Source: Martinezella calliandrae (lineage in GTDB: Bacteria; Pseudomonadota; Alphaproteobacteria; Rhizobiales; Rhizobiaceae). Taken from it: a stretch of DNA of 64,000 nt. The position numbers and the translations under genes are program-made. The notes below the pieces were generated by a model. It was not told the origin of the DNA and ran no database searches. It saw nothing but the letters and a program-made list of their open reading frames with translations. Location: NCBI RefSeq assembly GCF_030272695.1, contig NZ_JARFYN010000006.1:124001-188000 (forward strand). Direction: 5' to 3'. Positions 7,990 through 18,377 of this stretch are shown here, piece by piece. The first letter of the stretch is position 1, and each line of letters opens with the position of its first letter.

Positions 7990-10943
7990 CAGCCTATCGT
8001 CTTTCCTCCGGCGGGCTCGTCAATCGCAGCCGACCGCTGTCGTTCAAGTTCGACGGCAAGGATATGAAAGGGATGGAGGGCGATACGCTCGCCGCCGCCC
8101 TTCTTGCCAACGACCAATTGCTCGTCGGCCGCAGCTTCAAGTATCACCGTCCGCGCGGCATTCTGACGGCGGGCTCAGCCGAACCGAATGCGCTCGTGAC
8201 GATCGGCAAAGACGGACGGACTGAGGCGAACACTCGCGCTACTGTCGCCGAGCTCTATCAGGGCATGAGCGCCGTCAGCCAAAACCGTTGGCCGTCGCTA
8301 AGGTATGACTTCGCCTCGATCAACGGTCTGTTCTCGCCCTTCTTCGGTGCGGGCTTCTACTACAAGACCTTCATGTGGCCGGCAGCTTTCTGGGAGAAGG
8401 TCTATGAGCCGTTGATCCGCCGTGCTGCCGGTCTCGGCAAAGCGGCTATGCAGGCCGATCCCGATCGCTATGAGAAAGCCTGGGCACATTGCGATCTGCT
8501 GGTGGTCGGGTCCGGCCCAGCCGGGCTGATGGCGGCGCTGACCGCAGCGCGCGCCGGACTGCGGGTCATCCTTGCTGACGAAGGATTTCGCCTGGGCGGA
8601 TCGCTGCTGTCGGAGCGATTGTCGATCGGCGGCGTCTCCGCAGAGGCCTTTGTGCGTGCAGCCCTCGATGAGCTCCAGAGCTTCGGGAATGTCACGTTGA
8701 TGCCGCGCACCACGGTGTTCGGCTGGTATGACGACAATGTTTTCGGCGCGGTCGAAAAGGTGCAGAAGCATGTGGCAATGCCATCGCCCGATCGGCCGGT
8801 CGAGCGTGTGTGGCGTATCGCCGCCAAGCGCGCGATCCTGGCCACCGGCGCGGAAGAGCGGCCCCTGGTTTTCGGTGGCAATGACAAGCCTGGCGTGATG
8901 ATGGCCGCCGCCATGCGCAGCTATCTCAATCGCTATGGCGTGGTGGTTGGACAGAGGGTGGCGGTGTTCACCAACGGCGGGTCGGGTTATCGCACGGCAT
9001 TGGATCTGGCAGCGGAAGGCGTCGAAATATCGGCCATCGTCGATACGCGCGACGCTTCCTCCGACGCGGCGCCAAAGGGCGTTCGCGTCATTCGTGCTGG
9101 CACGATACAGGCCACGAAGGGCCGGCATCGTATCCGCGGCGTGATTGCCGATCGCGGCGGCCTGGACGAGCTCGTCGACTGCGATGCGCTTGCCATGTCG
9201 GGCGGCTGGTCACCGATTATCCATCTTGCCTGTCAGCGCGGCGCCAAGCCGGTTTGGTCAGAAGAGAAGCAGGCCTTCACGGCGCCGACCGTCGGCGGCG
9301 AACTGGAGATCGCCGGCGCGGCCGGCGGAATCGACAGCGTTTCGGGCTGTCTTGCCGACGGAGCGAGAAAAGCGCGACTGGTCGTCGAAAGCCTCGGGCA
9401 CACGGCGCATGACGCCGAGATGCCGGAGGTCGAAGGCGACTACGATCCGACCTTCGCGGCCATCTGGCACGTGCCGGGCGCCAAGGATAAAGCCTTCGTC
9501 GACTTCCAGAACGATGTTCATGCCAAGGATTTGGGTCTGGCATTGCGCGAAGGCTTTGGGCATGCGGAACACGCCAAGCGCTATACGACGAGCGGTATGG
9601 CGACGGATCAGGGCAAACTCGGCAACGTCAATGCCGCAGGTATCATCGCCGGCATGCGTGGTGTCAGTCCCGCCGCTGTCGGCACGACGACGTTTCGGCC
9701 TTTCTATACGCCAGTCTCGTTCGGCGCCCTGGCGGGTACGGCGCGCGACAGGCATGCGCAGCCGGTGCGGGAATCGCCGTTGCATGGGTGGGCGAAGAAA
9801 AATGGCGCGACTTTTGTCGAAGCCGGCCTTTGGTATCGCTCGGCCTGGTTTGCGCGCCCGAGCGAGAAGACCTGGCGCGACAGTGTCGATCGCGAAGTCC
9901 TGAATGTCCGCAACAATGTCGGGCTTTGCGATGTCTCGACGCTCGGCAAGATCGAAGTGTTCGGCAAGGATGCGGCGGAGTTCCTCAACCGGCTCTATTC
10001 CAATGCTTTCCTGAAATTGCCGGTCGGCAAGGCACGTTACGGGTTGATGTTGCGCGAGGACGGCATGGTGTTCGACGACGGCACGACCAGCCGGCTTTCG
10101 CCCAACCATTTCTTCCTGACCACGACGACCGCTATGGCAGGCGACGTCATGACCCATATGGAATTCTGTGCCCAAACCCTCTGGCCGCAGCTCGACGTGC
10201 GGTTTGCCTCCTCCTCCGATCAATGGGCGCAGATGGCAGTTGCAGGGCCGAAGGCGCGGCTGGTTCTGGAGCAGATTGTCCAGGATGATATCTCCGACGA
10301 ATTCTTCCCGTTCCTTGCTGCCGCAGAGGTGAGGTTGAAGGGTGGACTGATGGCGCGGCTTTTCCGCATCTCCTTTTCCGGCGAGCTGGCCTATGAGTTG
10401 GCCGTCCCCGCCGGCTATGGTGAGGCGGTCGGCGATGCGATCATGGCGGCGGGCAAGGCACATGGTATCTGTGCTTACGGGGTCGAGGCGCTGAATGTGC
10501 TCCGCATCGAGAAGGGGCATGTCACCCATAGCGAACTGGATGGCCGCACCACGCCGGACGATGTCGGCCTCGGCCGGATGATCGCGACGCAGAAGCCCGA
10601 TTTCATCGGCAAGCGGCTCTCGACCCGCTTCGGCCTCACGGCGGCCGATCGCATGCAGCTCGTCGGGCTGAAGCCGGTCGATCCCACTAAGGAAATTCGC
10701 GCGGGTGCTCATCTTTTGAAGGAAGGCGCCAAGCCTTCGACGCTCAATGACCAGGGCCATGTTTCTTCCGCCTGCTTCTCCCCGGTTCTCGGCCATTTCA
10801 TCGCATTGGCTTTCCTCAAATCGGGTCGAGAGCGGATCGGTGAATATCTGGTCGTCTGGGATGGGCTGCGTGGGGAAGAGGTGGTCGCTGAGGTCTGCAA
10901 TCCGGTCTTCGTCGATCCGGCTAACAAAAAGCTTTTGGGATGA
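7986..10943 (+). CDS. soxA: Sarcosine oxidase alpha subunit SoxA
   Basis: The 985-residue subunit has three parts. An N-terminal 2Fe-2S-ferredoxin-like fold (about 1-95, KYHRPRGILTAGSAEPNALV) is followed by an NAD-binding flavoprotein-like domain with VVGSGPAGLMAALTAARAGL (about 170-190). The C-terminal GcvT/aminomethyltransferase-type domain (about 600-985) binds tetrahydrofolate and forms 5,10-methylene-THF. The start overlaps the soxD stop by 4 bases, fixing the ATG at 7986. No frameshift or truncation is seen. Confidence 0.95.
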   Translation: MTAYRLSSGGLVNRSRPLSFKFDGKDMKGMEGDTLAAALLANDQLLVGRSFKYHRPRGILTAGSAEPNALVTIGKDGRTEANTRATVAELYQGMSAVSQNRWPSLRYDFASINGLFSPFFGAGFYYKTFMWPAAFWEKVYEPLIRRAAGLGKAAMQADPDRYEKAWAHCDLLVVGSGPAGLMAALTAARAGLRVILADEGFRLGGSLLSERLSIGGVSAEAFVRAALDELQSFGNVTLMPRTTVFGWYDDNVFGAVEKVQKHVAMPSPDRPVERVWRIAAKRAILATGAEERPLVFGGNDKPGVMMAAAMRSYLNRYGVVVGQRVAVFTNGGSGYRTALDLAAEGVEISAIVDTRDASSDAAPKGVRVIRAGTIQATKGRHRIRGVIADRGGLDELVDCDALAMSGGWSPIIHLACQRGAKPVWSEEKQAFTAPTVGGELEIAGAAGGIDSVSGCLADGARKARLVVESLGHTAHDAEMPEVEGDYDPTFAAIWHVPGAKDKAFVDFQNDVHAKDLGLALREGFGHAEHAKRYTTSGMATDQGKLGNVNAAGIIAGMRGVSPAAVGTTTFRPFYTPVSFGALAGTARDRHAQPVRESPLHGWAKKNGATFVEAGLWYRSAWFARPSEKTWRDSVDREVLNVRNNVGLCDVSTLGKIEVFGKDAAEFLNRLYSNAFLKLPVGKARYGLMLREDGMVFDDGTTSRLSPNHFFLTTTTAMAGDVMTHMEFCAQTLWPQLDVRFASSSDQWAQMAVAGPKARLVLEQIVQDDISDEFFPFLAAAEVRLKGGLMARLFRISFSGELAYELAVPAGYGEAVGDAIMAAGKAHGICAYGVEALNVLRIEKGHVTHSELDGRTTPDDVGLGRMIATQKPDFIGKRLSTRFGLTAADRMQLVGLKPVDPTKEIRAGAHLLKEGAKPSTLNDQGHVSSACFSPVLGHFIALAFLKSGRERIGEYLVVWDGLRGEEVVAEVCNPVFVDPANKKLLG

Positions 10944-10950
10944 GAAGTCG

Positions 10951-11505
10951 ATGAGCGTCGCATATCAAAACCGGCATGTGCTGGCAGATCACATTTCCGG
11001 CTTCGAAGGTGAGCCAAATCCGAATCATCTCGCCGTGGTCCGCCGCCCCGTCATCTTCAGCGTGCTTGCTCATTCCGGACAGCAAGACTGGACTTTAGCG
11101 GCGCTGAAAGCGATGCCGGATGTTTCGGTGCGCCAAGTCGGGCCGGACGAGTGGCTGGCGGTATCGGAGGTTTTGAGCGCCGAAAGCCTGGCGCGCGATC
11201 TTGCCATTCTCGATGTGGGGCGCGTTTCCTTCTTCGAACAGAGCGATGGGCGGGTCATATTGCGCCTCTCAGGCCCGAGCGTCCGCCGCATCCTGGCAAA
11301 ATGCGTGGCAGTGGACCTGCATCCGCAAGTCTTTGCCGAGCGGCACTCGGCCAATATGCTGTGCTGTCATGTCAGCGCCAATCTGGCCCGTACCGGTCCG
11401 GACCATTTCGAGATCATCGTCCCGCGCTCCTACGCTGGCAGCGTGTTCGAGGAGCTGATGGAGATGGGTCGGGAATTCGCATTGACGGCCGGGTTTGCCG
11501 ATTGA
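10951..11505 (+). CDS. soxG: Sarcosine oxidase gamma subunit SoxG
   Basis: The 184-residue gamma subunit resembles a half GcvT fold and packs against SoxA. The sequence includes GRVSFFEQSDGRVILRLSGP and a C-terminal HVSANLARTGPDHFEIIVPR region typical of SoxG. It starts 7 bases after the soxA stop. It is the least conserved subunit, so position in the operon supports the call. No glyA or purU gene follows, unlike some other sox operons. Confidence 0.9.
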   Translation: MSVAYQNRHVLADHISGFEGEPNPNHLAVVRRPVIFSVLAHSGQQDWTLAALKAMPDVSVRQVGPDEWLAVSEVLSAESLARDLAILDVGRVSFFEQSDGRVILRLSGPSVRRILAKCVAVDLHPQVFAERHSANMLCCHVSANLARTGPDHFEIIVPRSYAGSVFEELMEMGREFALTAGFAD

Positions 11506-11721
11506 ACCCATAGATCGGAAAGGGCCCGGCGGTTTTGCGACGCGCTTATGCGCCGAGAACAGAATGGCGCGATCCGAACAGTTGCGATGGCGCAAACAGG
11601 CAGATTGGTTTCGCAGTTCGGGCTATTTGGCCTTCAGGATAGTCTCTAGGCTGCCCCGCAAATACGGCCGGTTACGCGGGAAAACTCCCCAGACTTCGCG
11701 CCGAACACAGGGGATATTTAC

Positions 11722-14148
11722 ATGAAAAGCCATGCCAAGGTGGTTGTCATCGGCGGAGGGGTCGTCGGATGTTCGGTGCTCTATCATCTGACGAAATTCG
11801 GCTGGACGGATGTCGTGCTGCTCGAACGTTCCGAATTGACTTCTGGGTCGACCTGGCACGCCGCCGGTGGCATGCACACGATCAACGGCGATCCCAATGT
11901 CGCCAAGCTGCAGAAATACACCGTCGAGCTCTATAAGGAGATCCAGGATTATTCCGGCCAGGATATCGGGCTGCACATGACGTCCGGCCTGATGCTGGCA
12001 GCAACGCCGCAGCGTTTCGACTGGCTGAAATCAATCCTCGCCAAGGGCCGCTACAATGGTCTGGAGGCGACATTGCTGACGCCGAAGGAAGCGCATGAGA
12101 TGATGCCGCTTCTCGATCCAGACCAGTTCGTCGGCGCGCTCTACGATCCCGTCGAAGGTCATCTCGACCCTTACGGCACCACGCACGCCTATGCCCGTTC
12201 GGCCAAGAAGAACGGCGCCGAGATCTATCTGCACACCAAGGTCGAAGAGCTGGTGCAGCGCGAGGACGGTTCCTGGCGCGTCATTACCAATCAGGGCGAG
12301 ATCATCGCCGAGCATGTCGTCAACGCCGCCGGCCTTTGGGCACGCGAAGTCGGCCGCATGGTTGGGCTGGAGCTGCCAGTGCTCGCCATGGAGCACATGT
12401 ATCTGATCACCGAGGACATGCCGGAAGTCGCTGACTTCAACAGAACGACCGGCAAGGAGCTGATGCACTGCGTCGATTTCGACGGTGAGATCTATCTGCG
12501 CCAGGAACGGCAGGGCATGCTGATGGGCACGTACGAAAAGGCCTGCCGTCCCTGGTCGCCGGTGACGACGCCCTGGGATTTCGGCCATGAGCTGCTGGCC
12601 GAGGACATCGAGCGCATAACGCCGGAGCTGGAAGTCGGTTTCCGACATTTCCCAGCCTTCAACAAGGCCGGCATCAAGAAGATCATCAACGGCCCTTTCA
12701 CCTTCTCGCCAGACGGCAATCCGCTGGTCGGGCCCGTGCGGGGGCTGACCAACTACTGGTCGGCCTGCGCCGTCATGGCCGGCTTCAGTCAGGGCGGCGG
12801 CGTGGGGCTGGCGCTCGCCAACTGGATGATCCACGGCGACCCCGGCTTCGACGTCTTCGCCATGGACGTCTCGCGCTATGGCGACTATGCGACGCTTGCC
12901 TACACCAACGCCAAGGTGCGCGAAAACTATGCGCGGCGCTTCTCCATCCGCTATCCCAACGAGGAATTGCCGGCGGCACGGCCGCTGCTGACGACGCCGG
13001 TCTACGACAAGCTCAAGGCCGCGGGTGGCATATTCGGCGCGTCGTATGGACTGGAGCAGGCACTGTGGTTCGCGCCGGCGGGCGAAGTGGATGAGTTCTC
13101 CTGGCGGCGCTCCAATGATTTCGATGTGGTCGGCGCCGAGGCGAAGGCTGTGCGTGACAGCGTCGGCCTGATGGAAACCTCCGGCTTTGCCAAATATTCG
13201 GTCAAGGGGCCGGGTGCGGAAGCTTTTCTCGACCGGCTGCTCGCCTGCCGTATTCCGGCCGTCGGCCGCATGACGCTGGCGCCAATGCTGAAGCATGATG
13301 GCAAGCTGATCGGCGATTTCACACTCGCCAAATTAGGGGAGGGGGATTTCCTCGTCATCGGCTCTGGCATTGCCGAGGCCTATCATATGCGCTGGTTCGA
13401 GAGCCAATTGCCAAAGGACGATTCGGTCGAGTTGAAGGCGCTCGGTTTGTCGTTGCTTGGCTTGTCCATTGCCGGACCGAATGCGCGCAAACTCTTAGAA
13501 AAGCTGACGCATCAGGATGTCTCCACAGCCGCTTTCCCCTTCATGTCCATCCGTCGCATGGATCTCGGCATGGCGCCCGCCATCGTCGGCCGTGTCTCCT
13601 ATACAGGTGATCTCGGTTACGAGATCTGGATGAAACCTGAGCATCAACGTTACCTCTTCGATCTTTTGATGGAAGCGGGCGCCGAATTCGGTGTCAGGCT
13701 GTTTGGTCTCAGGGCATTGAACGCGCTCCGCCTCGACAAATCCTACGGTAGCTGGGCGCGCGAATATCGGCCGCTTTATGGGCCGTTCGAGGCCGGGCTC
13801 GGCCGGTTCGTCGCGCTGTCCAAGGAGGCCGATTTCATCGGCAAGTCTCAGGCGGCCAAGGAGAAGGCAGAGGGCGGTGCCTTGCGGCTGCGCACCTTTA
13901 TTCTCGCGGCCAAGGACGCCGATGTTATCGGCGATGAGCCGATCTATCACAACGGCGCTGTCTGCGGCTGGGTGACTTCGGGCGGCTATGCGCATGCCTC
14001 CGGGGCCTCGGTCGCCGTTGGTTACGTGCCGAAAGAGATTGCCGACGAAGAGCAGGGGTGGTCGATCGAACTGCTCGGCGAAATATTGGCGGCGTCGCTG
14101 CAGGCGCAGCCGTTGTTCGATGTCGAGGGTACGCGCATGCGCTCCTGA
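11722..14148 (+). CDS. FAD-dependent oxidoreductase with GcvT domain (dimethylglycine or sarcosine dehydrogenase type)
   Basis: The 808-residue protein starts with an FAD-binding motif VVVIGGGVVGCSVLYHLTKF (about residues 6-25) and SELTSGSTWHAAGGMH, the region carrying the covalent flavin His in the DMGDH/SarDH family. A DAO domain runs to about 370, an FAO_M linker to about 425, and GcvT N and C domains occupy 430-800. Such enzymes demethylate N-methylated glycines and pass the one-carbon unit to THF. It is separated from soxG by 216 bases, so it may be transcribed alone or with sox. The exact substrate cannot be read from sequence. Confidence 0.88.
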   Translation: MKSHAKVVVIGGGVVGCSVLYHLTKFGWTDVVLLERSELTSGSTWHAAGGMHTINGDPNVAKLQKYTVELYKEIQDYSGQDIGLHMTSGLMLAATPQRFDWLKSILAKGRYNGLEATLLTPKEAHEMMPLLDPDQFVGALYDPVEGHLDPYGTTHAYARSAKKNGAEIYLHTKVEELVQREDGSWRVITNQGEIIAEHVVNAAGLWAREVGRMVGLELPVLAMEHMYLITEDMPEVADFNRTTGKELMHCVDFDGEIYLRQERQGMLMGTYEKACRPWSPVTTPWDFGHELLAEDIERITPELEVGFRHFPAFNKAGIKKIINGPFTFSPDGNPLVGPVRGLTNYWSACAVMAGFSQGGGVGLALANWMIHGDPGFDVFAMDVSRYGDYATLAYTNAKVRENYARRFSIRYPNEELPAARPLLTTPVYDKLKAAGGIFGASYGLEQALWFAPAGEVDEFSWRRSNDFDVVGAEAKAVRDSVGLMETSGFAKYSVKGPGAEAFLDRLLACRIPAVGRMTLAPMLKHDGKLIGDFTLAKLGEGDFLVIGSGIAEAYHMRWFESQLPKDDSVELKALGLSLLGLSIAGPNARKLLEKLTHQDVSTAAFPFMSIRRMDLGMAPAIVGRVSYTGDLGYEIWMKPEHQRYLFDLLMEAGAEFGVRLFGLRALNALRLDKSYGSWAREYRPLYGPFEAGLGRFVALSKEADFIGKSQAAKEKAEGGALRLRTFILAAKDADVIGDEPIYHNGAVCGWVTSGGYAHASGASVAVGYVPKEIADEEQGWSIELLGEILAASLQAQPLFDVEGTRMRS

Positions 14149-14170
14149 TGATCGCGCTTAGACGGCGAAG

Positions 14171-14194
14171 AACGGGCTCCGCGGGAGCCCGTTT
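14171..14194 (+). terminator. Terminator after the GcvT-type dehydrogenase
   Basis: A 9-bp perfect stem AACGGGCTC (14171-14179) / GAGCCCGTT (14185-14193) with loop CGCGG is followed by only a short T-run. The remaining 260 bases before livH are AT-rich and are the presumed liv promoter region; I recognise no specific operator there. Confidence 0.65.
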
Positions 14195-14454
14195 CTGACA
14201 AAATGTCTTCAGCCTGGAATATCCGTTCGGGCCATCTTGGCTATTTTTGAGCCAAGTGGTGCCATTTTTCTGTCTTTTCTGGTCCGATTTGCGTCATCGC
14301 GCGCCTATTTGAAAAGAATTTGTCAATTCCCCGCCTTTTTAGCTTCACATTTGCTTCGAAAACAGTATGGAATCGAGCCCACGGGTCCTCTCGAAGGAAA
14401 CCCTAATCAATAAGAGATGCAGTCGATAGACTCTGCATCCAGGGGAAATGACAT

Positions 14455-15357
14455 ATGGATTATTTTATCCAGCAGCTCCTTAATGGGCTGACTCTCGGGT
14501 CTATTTACGGCCTGATCGCCATTGGTTACACCATGGTTTACGGCATCATCGGCATGATCAATTTTGCCCATGGCGACGTTTTCATGCTCGGCGGCTTCGC
14601 CGCTCTCATCACTTACCTGGTTCTTGTATCGCTCTTCGCCGGCCTGCCGGTGGCGATCATGCTGCTGGTCATGCTCATCGTTGCCATGCTGATGACGAGC
14701 CTGTGGAATTGGGTGATCGAGCGCGTTGCTTACCGGCCGCTGCGTGGTTCGTTTCGACTGGCGCCGCTGATCACCGCAATCGGCATGTCGATCGTGCTGT
14801 CGAACTTCATCCAGGTCGCACAGGGTCCGCGCAACAAGCCGATCCCGACTTTGGTGGGCGACGTCTATAATATAGGCGGCGTATCGCTATCGCTGAAGCA
14901 GATCATCATCTTCATCGTTACGGTCATTCTGCTTGCCGCTTTCTGGTATGTGGTCAATAAGACAGCACTTGGTCGCGCCCAGCGCGCCACGGAGCAGGAT
15001 CGCAAGATGGCCGCGCTGCTCGGCATCAATGTCGACCGCACCATTTCCGTCACCTTCATCATGGGCGCGGCGCTCGCCGCCGTGGCCGGCACGATGTACC
15101 TGATGTATTATGGCGTCGCCAACTTCACCGATGGCTTCGTTCCTGGCGTCAAGGCGTTCACTGCCGCCGTTCTCGGCGGCATCGGCTCGCTGCCGGGTGC
15201 CGTCCTCGGTGGCCTGATGATCGGCTTCATCGAGTCGTTCTGGTCGGGCAATTTCGCTATCGCGTACAAGGATGTCGCGACCTATGGCATCCTGGCCTAC
15301 GTGTTGATCTTCAAGCCGACTGGTATTCTCGGACGGCCGGAAGTCGAGAAGGTGTAA
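14455..15357 (+). CDS. livH: Branched-chain amino acid ABC transporter permease LivH (BraD)
   Basis: The 300-residue inner-membrane permease has about eight hydrophobic segments and the LivH signatures [20 protein letters not shown] (residues 9-28) and [15 protein letters not shown] (about 34-48). The EAA-like loop is near [19 protein letters not shown] (about 180-198). It opens the operon livH-livM-livG-livF-DUF6867-braC, whose order matches the rhizobial Bra system, a broad amino-acid importer. The ATG follows AGGGGAAATGACAT, a good ribosome-binding site. Confidence 0.94.
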   Translation: MDYFIQQLLNGLTLGSIYGLIAIGYTMVYGIIGMINFAHGDVFMLGGFAALITYLVLVSLFAGLPVAIMLLVMLIVAMLMTSLWNWVIERVAYRPLRGSFRLAPLITAIGMSIVLSNFIQVAQGPRNKPIPTLVGDVYNIGGVSLSLKQIIIFIVTVILLAAFWYVVNKTALGRAQRATEQDRKMAALLGINVDRTISVTFIMGAALAAVAGTMYLMYYGVANFTDGFVPGVKAFTAAVLGGIGSLPGAVLGGLMIGFIESFWSGNFAIAYKDVATYGILAYVLIFKPTGILGRPEVEKV

Positions 15358-15361
15358 CGCC

Positions 15362-16753
15362 ATGGCAAGCTCAAACTTCGTTCCAGGCAAGACCGCGCCC
15401 GGCCTTGTCCAGAAAGGAATTACCGACGCTCTTTGGACGGCGGTCATCGCATTCGGCATGTTCGTTCTCTATATCGGCCTCAAGACCGATCAGAACATCG
15501 ACAACAAGCTGATCATCGTTCAGCGCTGGGGATTGCTGGCGTCCATCGTTGCCATCGCCGCGGTGGGACGGTTCGCCATCACCGTCTTCCTTCAGCCGGC
15601 GCTTGCCGCCAGGAAAGCCGCCAAAGCAAAGGCTCCTCCGGTCGAAGCCGAGCAAGGCTTCGTATCGAAGAACTTCAACAAGATCGCTTTGGCGTTCCTG
15701 CTTGTCTATCCGCTACTGGCGCTGGCGCTTTTTGGTACGCAGGGCTCGCTGACCTATGTCGACAATTTCGGCATCCAGATTCTGATCTATGTAATGCTTG
15801 CCTGGGGCCTGAACATTGTTGTTGGTCTCGCCGGTCTGCTCGACCTGGGCTACGTCGCCTTCTACGCGGTAGGAGCGTATTCCTACGCGTTGTTGTCGAC
15901 GCATTTCGGCCTGTCCTTCTGGATACTGTTGCCGTTGTCCGGCATCTTCGCCGGATTGTGGGGCATGATCCTAGGTTTCCCAGTATTGCGCCTGCGCGGC
16001 GACTATCTGGCGATCGTGACGCTCGCTTTCGGTGAAATCATCCGCATCGTGATCACCAACTGGACGGATGTGACCAAGGGCAGCTTCGGCATTTCCAACA
16101 TCACCAAGGCGTCGTTGTTCGGTCTCTATACGTTCGATCTCAAGGATCCGCACAATATCATCCGGACCTTCGGTCTGCCGATCTCGTCGGCCTGGTACAA
16201 GATCTTCCTGTTCTATGTCATCCTGGCGCTCTGCATGCTGACGGCCTATGTGACGATTCGGTTGCGCCGCATGCCGATCGGCCGAGCTTGGGAAGCGCTG
16301 CGTGAAGACGAAATCGCCTGCCGGTCGCTCGGCATCAACACGGTGACGACGAAGCTTACGGCGTTTGCCACCGGCGCGATGTTCGGCGGCTTTGCCGGCT
16401 CGTTCTTCGCCGCACGGCAAGGCTTCGTTTCACCGGAATCCTTCGTGTTCCTCGAATCGGCAGTCATTCTCGCCATCGTCGTCCTCGGCGGCATGGGTTC
16501 GTTGAAGGGCATCGCTTTCGCCGCGATCGCGATGGTCGGCGGCACGGAGTTGCTGCGCGACATGGGTTTTCTCAAGTTGATCTTTGGTCCGGATTTTACG
16601 CCGGAGCTCTACCGCATGCTGATCTTCGGCCTCGCCATGGTCGTAGTCATGATCGTGAAACCGCGCGGTTTCGTCGGAACTCGTGAGCCGACCGCCTTCC
16701 TCAAGGAGAAAAAAGCGGTGTCCGGCAGCTTTACCAAGGAGGGCCACGGCTGA
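15362..16753 (+). CDS. livM: Branched-chain amino acid ABC transporter permease LivM (BraE)
   Basis: The 463-residue second permease begins with an N-terminal extension holding two extra membrane segments (about 20-38 and 52-75) before the LivM core. The core includes [21 protein letters not shown] and [19 protein letters not shown], the cytoplasmic coupling helix. It starts 4 bases after livH and its stop overlaps the livG start by one base (TGATG). It heterodimerises with LivH in the inner membrane. Confidence 0.94.
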   Translation: MASSNFVPGKTAPGLVQKGITDALWTAVIAFGMFVLYIGLKTDQNIDNKLIIVQRWGLLASIVAIAAVGRFAITVFLQPALAARKAAKAKAPPVEAEQGFVSKNFNKIALAFLLVYPLLALALFGTQGSLTYVDNFGIQILIYVMLAWGLNIVVGLAGLLDLGYVAFYAVGAYSYALLSTHFGLSFWILLPLSGIFAGLWGMILGFPVLRLRGDYLAIVTLAFGEIIRIVITNWTDVTKGSFGISNITKASLFGLYTFDLKDPHNIIRTFGLPISSAWYKIFLFYVILALCMLTAYVTIRLRRMPIGRAWEALREDEIACRSLGINTVTTKLTAFATGAMFGGFAGSFFAARQGFVSPESFVFLESAVILAIVVLGGMGSLKGIAFAAIAMVGGTELLRDMGFLKLIFGPDFTPELYRMLIFGLAMVVVMIVKPRGFVGTREPTAFLKEKKAVSGSFTKEGHG

Positions 16754-17628
16754 TGAACGCTGTGACCGCAAGCACCGACGACATCCTGCTCAAGGTCGAG
16801 CATCTCTCGATGAGATTCGGCGGCCTGATGGCGATCAACGACTTCTCCTTCGAGGCCAGGCGTGGCGACATCACCGCGCTGATCGGTCCGAACGGCGCCG
16901 GCAAGACCACGGTCTTCAATTGCATCACCGGCTTTTACAAGCCGACGATGGGGATGATCACGCTTAACCAGAAGAGCGGCAAGCAATTCCTCCTGGAACG
17001 GCTGCCGGATTTCCGAATTACGCGCGAAGCCAAGGTGGCGCGCACGTTCCAGAATATCCGTCTGTTCTCGGGCCTGACCGTGCTTGAAAATCTACTGGTG
17101 GCCCAGCACAACAAGCTGATGCGCGCATCCGGCTATACCGTCCTCGGTCTGCTCGGCATCGGCAAATACAGCGCTGAGGCCAAGAACGCCATCGAGCTGG
17201 CGCGCTTCTGGCTGGAAAAGGCCAATCTCGTCGATCGCGCCGACGATCCCGCCGGCGATCTCCCTTATGGGGCGCAGCGTCGCCTGGAAATTGCGCGTGC
17301 CATGTGTACCGGCCCGGAACTCCTATGCCTGGACGAGCCGGCGGCGGGTCTCAACCCGCGCGAGTCGCTGGTGCTCAACGAATTCCTGCGCGGCATTCGC
17401 AAGGATGCCGACACGTCGATCCTTCTGATCGAACACGACATGTCCGTGGTCATGGAGATTTCCGACCACGTTGTTGTGCTCGAATATGGACAGAAGATTG
17501 CCGATAGCACGCCGGATGAGGTCAAGAACGATCCAAGAGTGATCGCGGCTTATCTGGGCGTCGAAGATGCAGAAGTTGAAGAGGTGATTGCCGAAGTCGA
17601 GCACCTCCAAGAGGGCGAAAATCGATGA
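16753..17628 (+). CDS. livG: Branched-chain amino acid ABC transporter ATPase LivG (BraF)
   Basis: The 291-residue ATPase shows Walker A GPNGAGKTT (about residues 43-51), a degenerate signature LPYGAQRRLEIARAM (usual for LivG), Walker B LLCLDEPAAGLNP and the switch His in LLIEHDMSVV. The acidic C-terminal tail (AEVEEVIAEVEHLQEGEN) is longer than in E. coli LivG. Its ATG overlaps the livM stop and its own stop overlaps livF by 4 bases, so all are translationally coupled. Confidence 0.94.
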   Translation: MNAVTASTDDILLKVEHLSMRFGGLMAINDFSFEARRGDITALIGPNGAGKTTVFNCITGFYKPTMGMITLNQKSGKQFLLERLPDFRITREAKVARTFQNIRLFSGLTVLENLLVAQHNKLMRASGYTVLGLLGIGKYSAEAKNAIELARFWLEKANLVDRADDPAGDLPYGAQRRLEIARAMCTGPELLCLDEPAAGLNPRESLVLNEFLRGIRKDADTSILLIEHDMSVVMEISDHVVVLEYGQKIADSTPDEVKNDPRVIAAYLGVEDAEVEEVIAEVEHLQEGENR

Positions 17629-18353
17629 CGGGGCAACCGCTTCTGAAAGTTGAGGGCGTCGAAACCTATTACGGCAATATCCGCGCTCTCGCCGGCGTCA
17701 ATGTCGAAGTCAACAGCGGCGAAATCGTCAGCCTGATCGGCGCCAACGGCGCCGGCAAGTCGACGTTGATGATGACCATCTGCGGCAGTCCTCAGGCCCG
17801 CAACGGATCGGTGACCTTCGATGGCCGCGATATTACCCACATGCCGACGCATGAGATTGCCCGGCTGCGTATTGCTCAGTCACCCGAGGGGAGGCGCATC
17901 TTCCCGCGGATGACCGTCTATGAAAACCTGCAGATGGGTGCGAGCCTCGATAAACTCAAACATTTCAATGAGGACGTCGAAAAGATCTTCACCCTGTTCC
18001 CACGCTTGAAGGAGCGTCAATCGCAGCGCGGCGGCACGCTGTCGGGCGGCGAACAGCAGATGCTGTCGATCGGCCGTGCGTTGATGGCGCGTCCCAAACT
18101 GCTCCTGCTCGACGAACCTTCGCTCGGCCTTGCGCCGCTGATTGTCAGGGGCATTTTCGAAGCGATCAAGGTTTTGAACAAGACCCAGGGGCTCACGGTT
18201 TTCCTGGTCGAGCAGAACGCCTTTGCCGCGCTCAAGCTCTCCGACCGCGCCTACGTGATGGTCAACGGCCGGGTGACGATGAGCGGCTCCGGTCAGGAAC
18301 TGCTTGCCAATCCGGAAGTGCGTTCCGCCTATCTCGAAGGCGGCCACCATTGA
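17625..18353 (+). CDS. livF: Branched-chain amino acid ABC transporter ATPase LivF (BraG)
   Basis: The 242-residue second ATPase has Walker A GANGAGKST (about 39-47), signature LSGGEQQMLSIGRAL, Walker B LLLLDEPSLGLAP and FLVEQNAFAALKLSDRAYVM with the LivF-specific EQN in place of EHD. Its start overlaps the livG stop (ATGA). It pairs with LivG to power import. Confidence 0.94.
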   Translation: MTGQPLLKVEGVETYYGNIRALAGVNVEVNSGEIVSLIGANGAGKSTLMMTICGSPQARNGSVTFDGRDITHMPTHEIARLRIAQSPEGRRIFPRMTVYENLQMGASLDKLKHFNEDVEKIFTLFPRLKERQSQRGGTLSGGEQQMLSIGRALMARPKLLLLDEPSLGLAPLIVRGIFEAIKVLNKTQGLTVFLVEQNAFAALKLSDRAYVMVNGRVTMSGSGQELLANPEVRSAYLEGGHH

Positions 18354-18377
18354 GCCCCGTTTTGCGGAGAATTTGAT

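Noticed and set aside
12031..13296. Long minus-strand frame antisense to the GcvT-type dehydrogenase
   Set aside because: Typical high-GC shadow frame with His/Arg/Asp-rich, domain-free translation. Similar antisense frames at 6486-7385, 9258-10796, 18894-20090, 38776-39741, 42431-43795 and 61142-62992 were dropped for the same reason.
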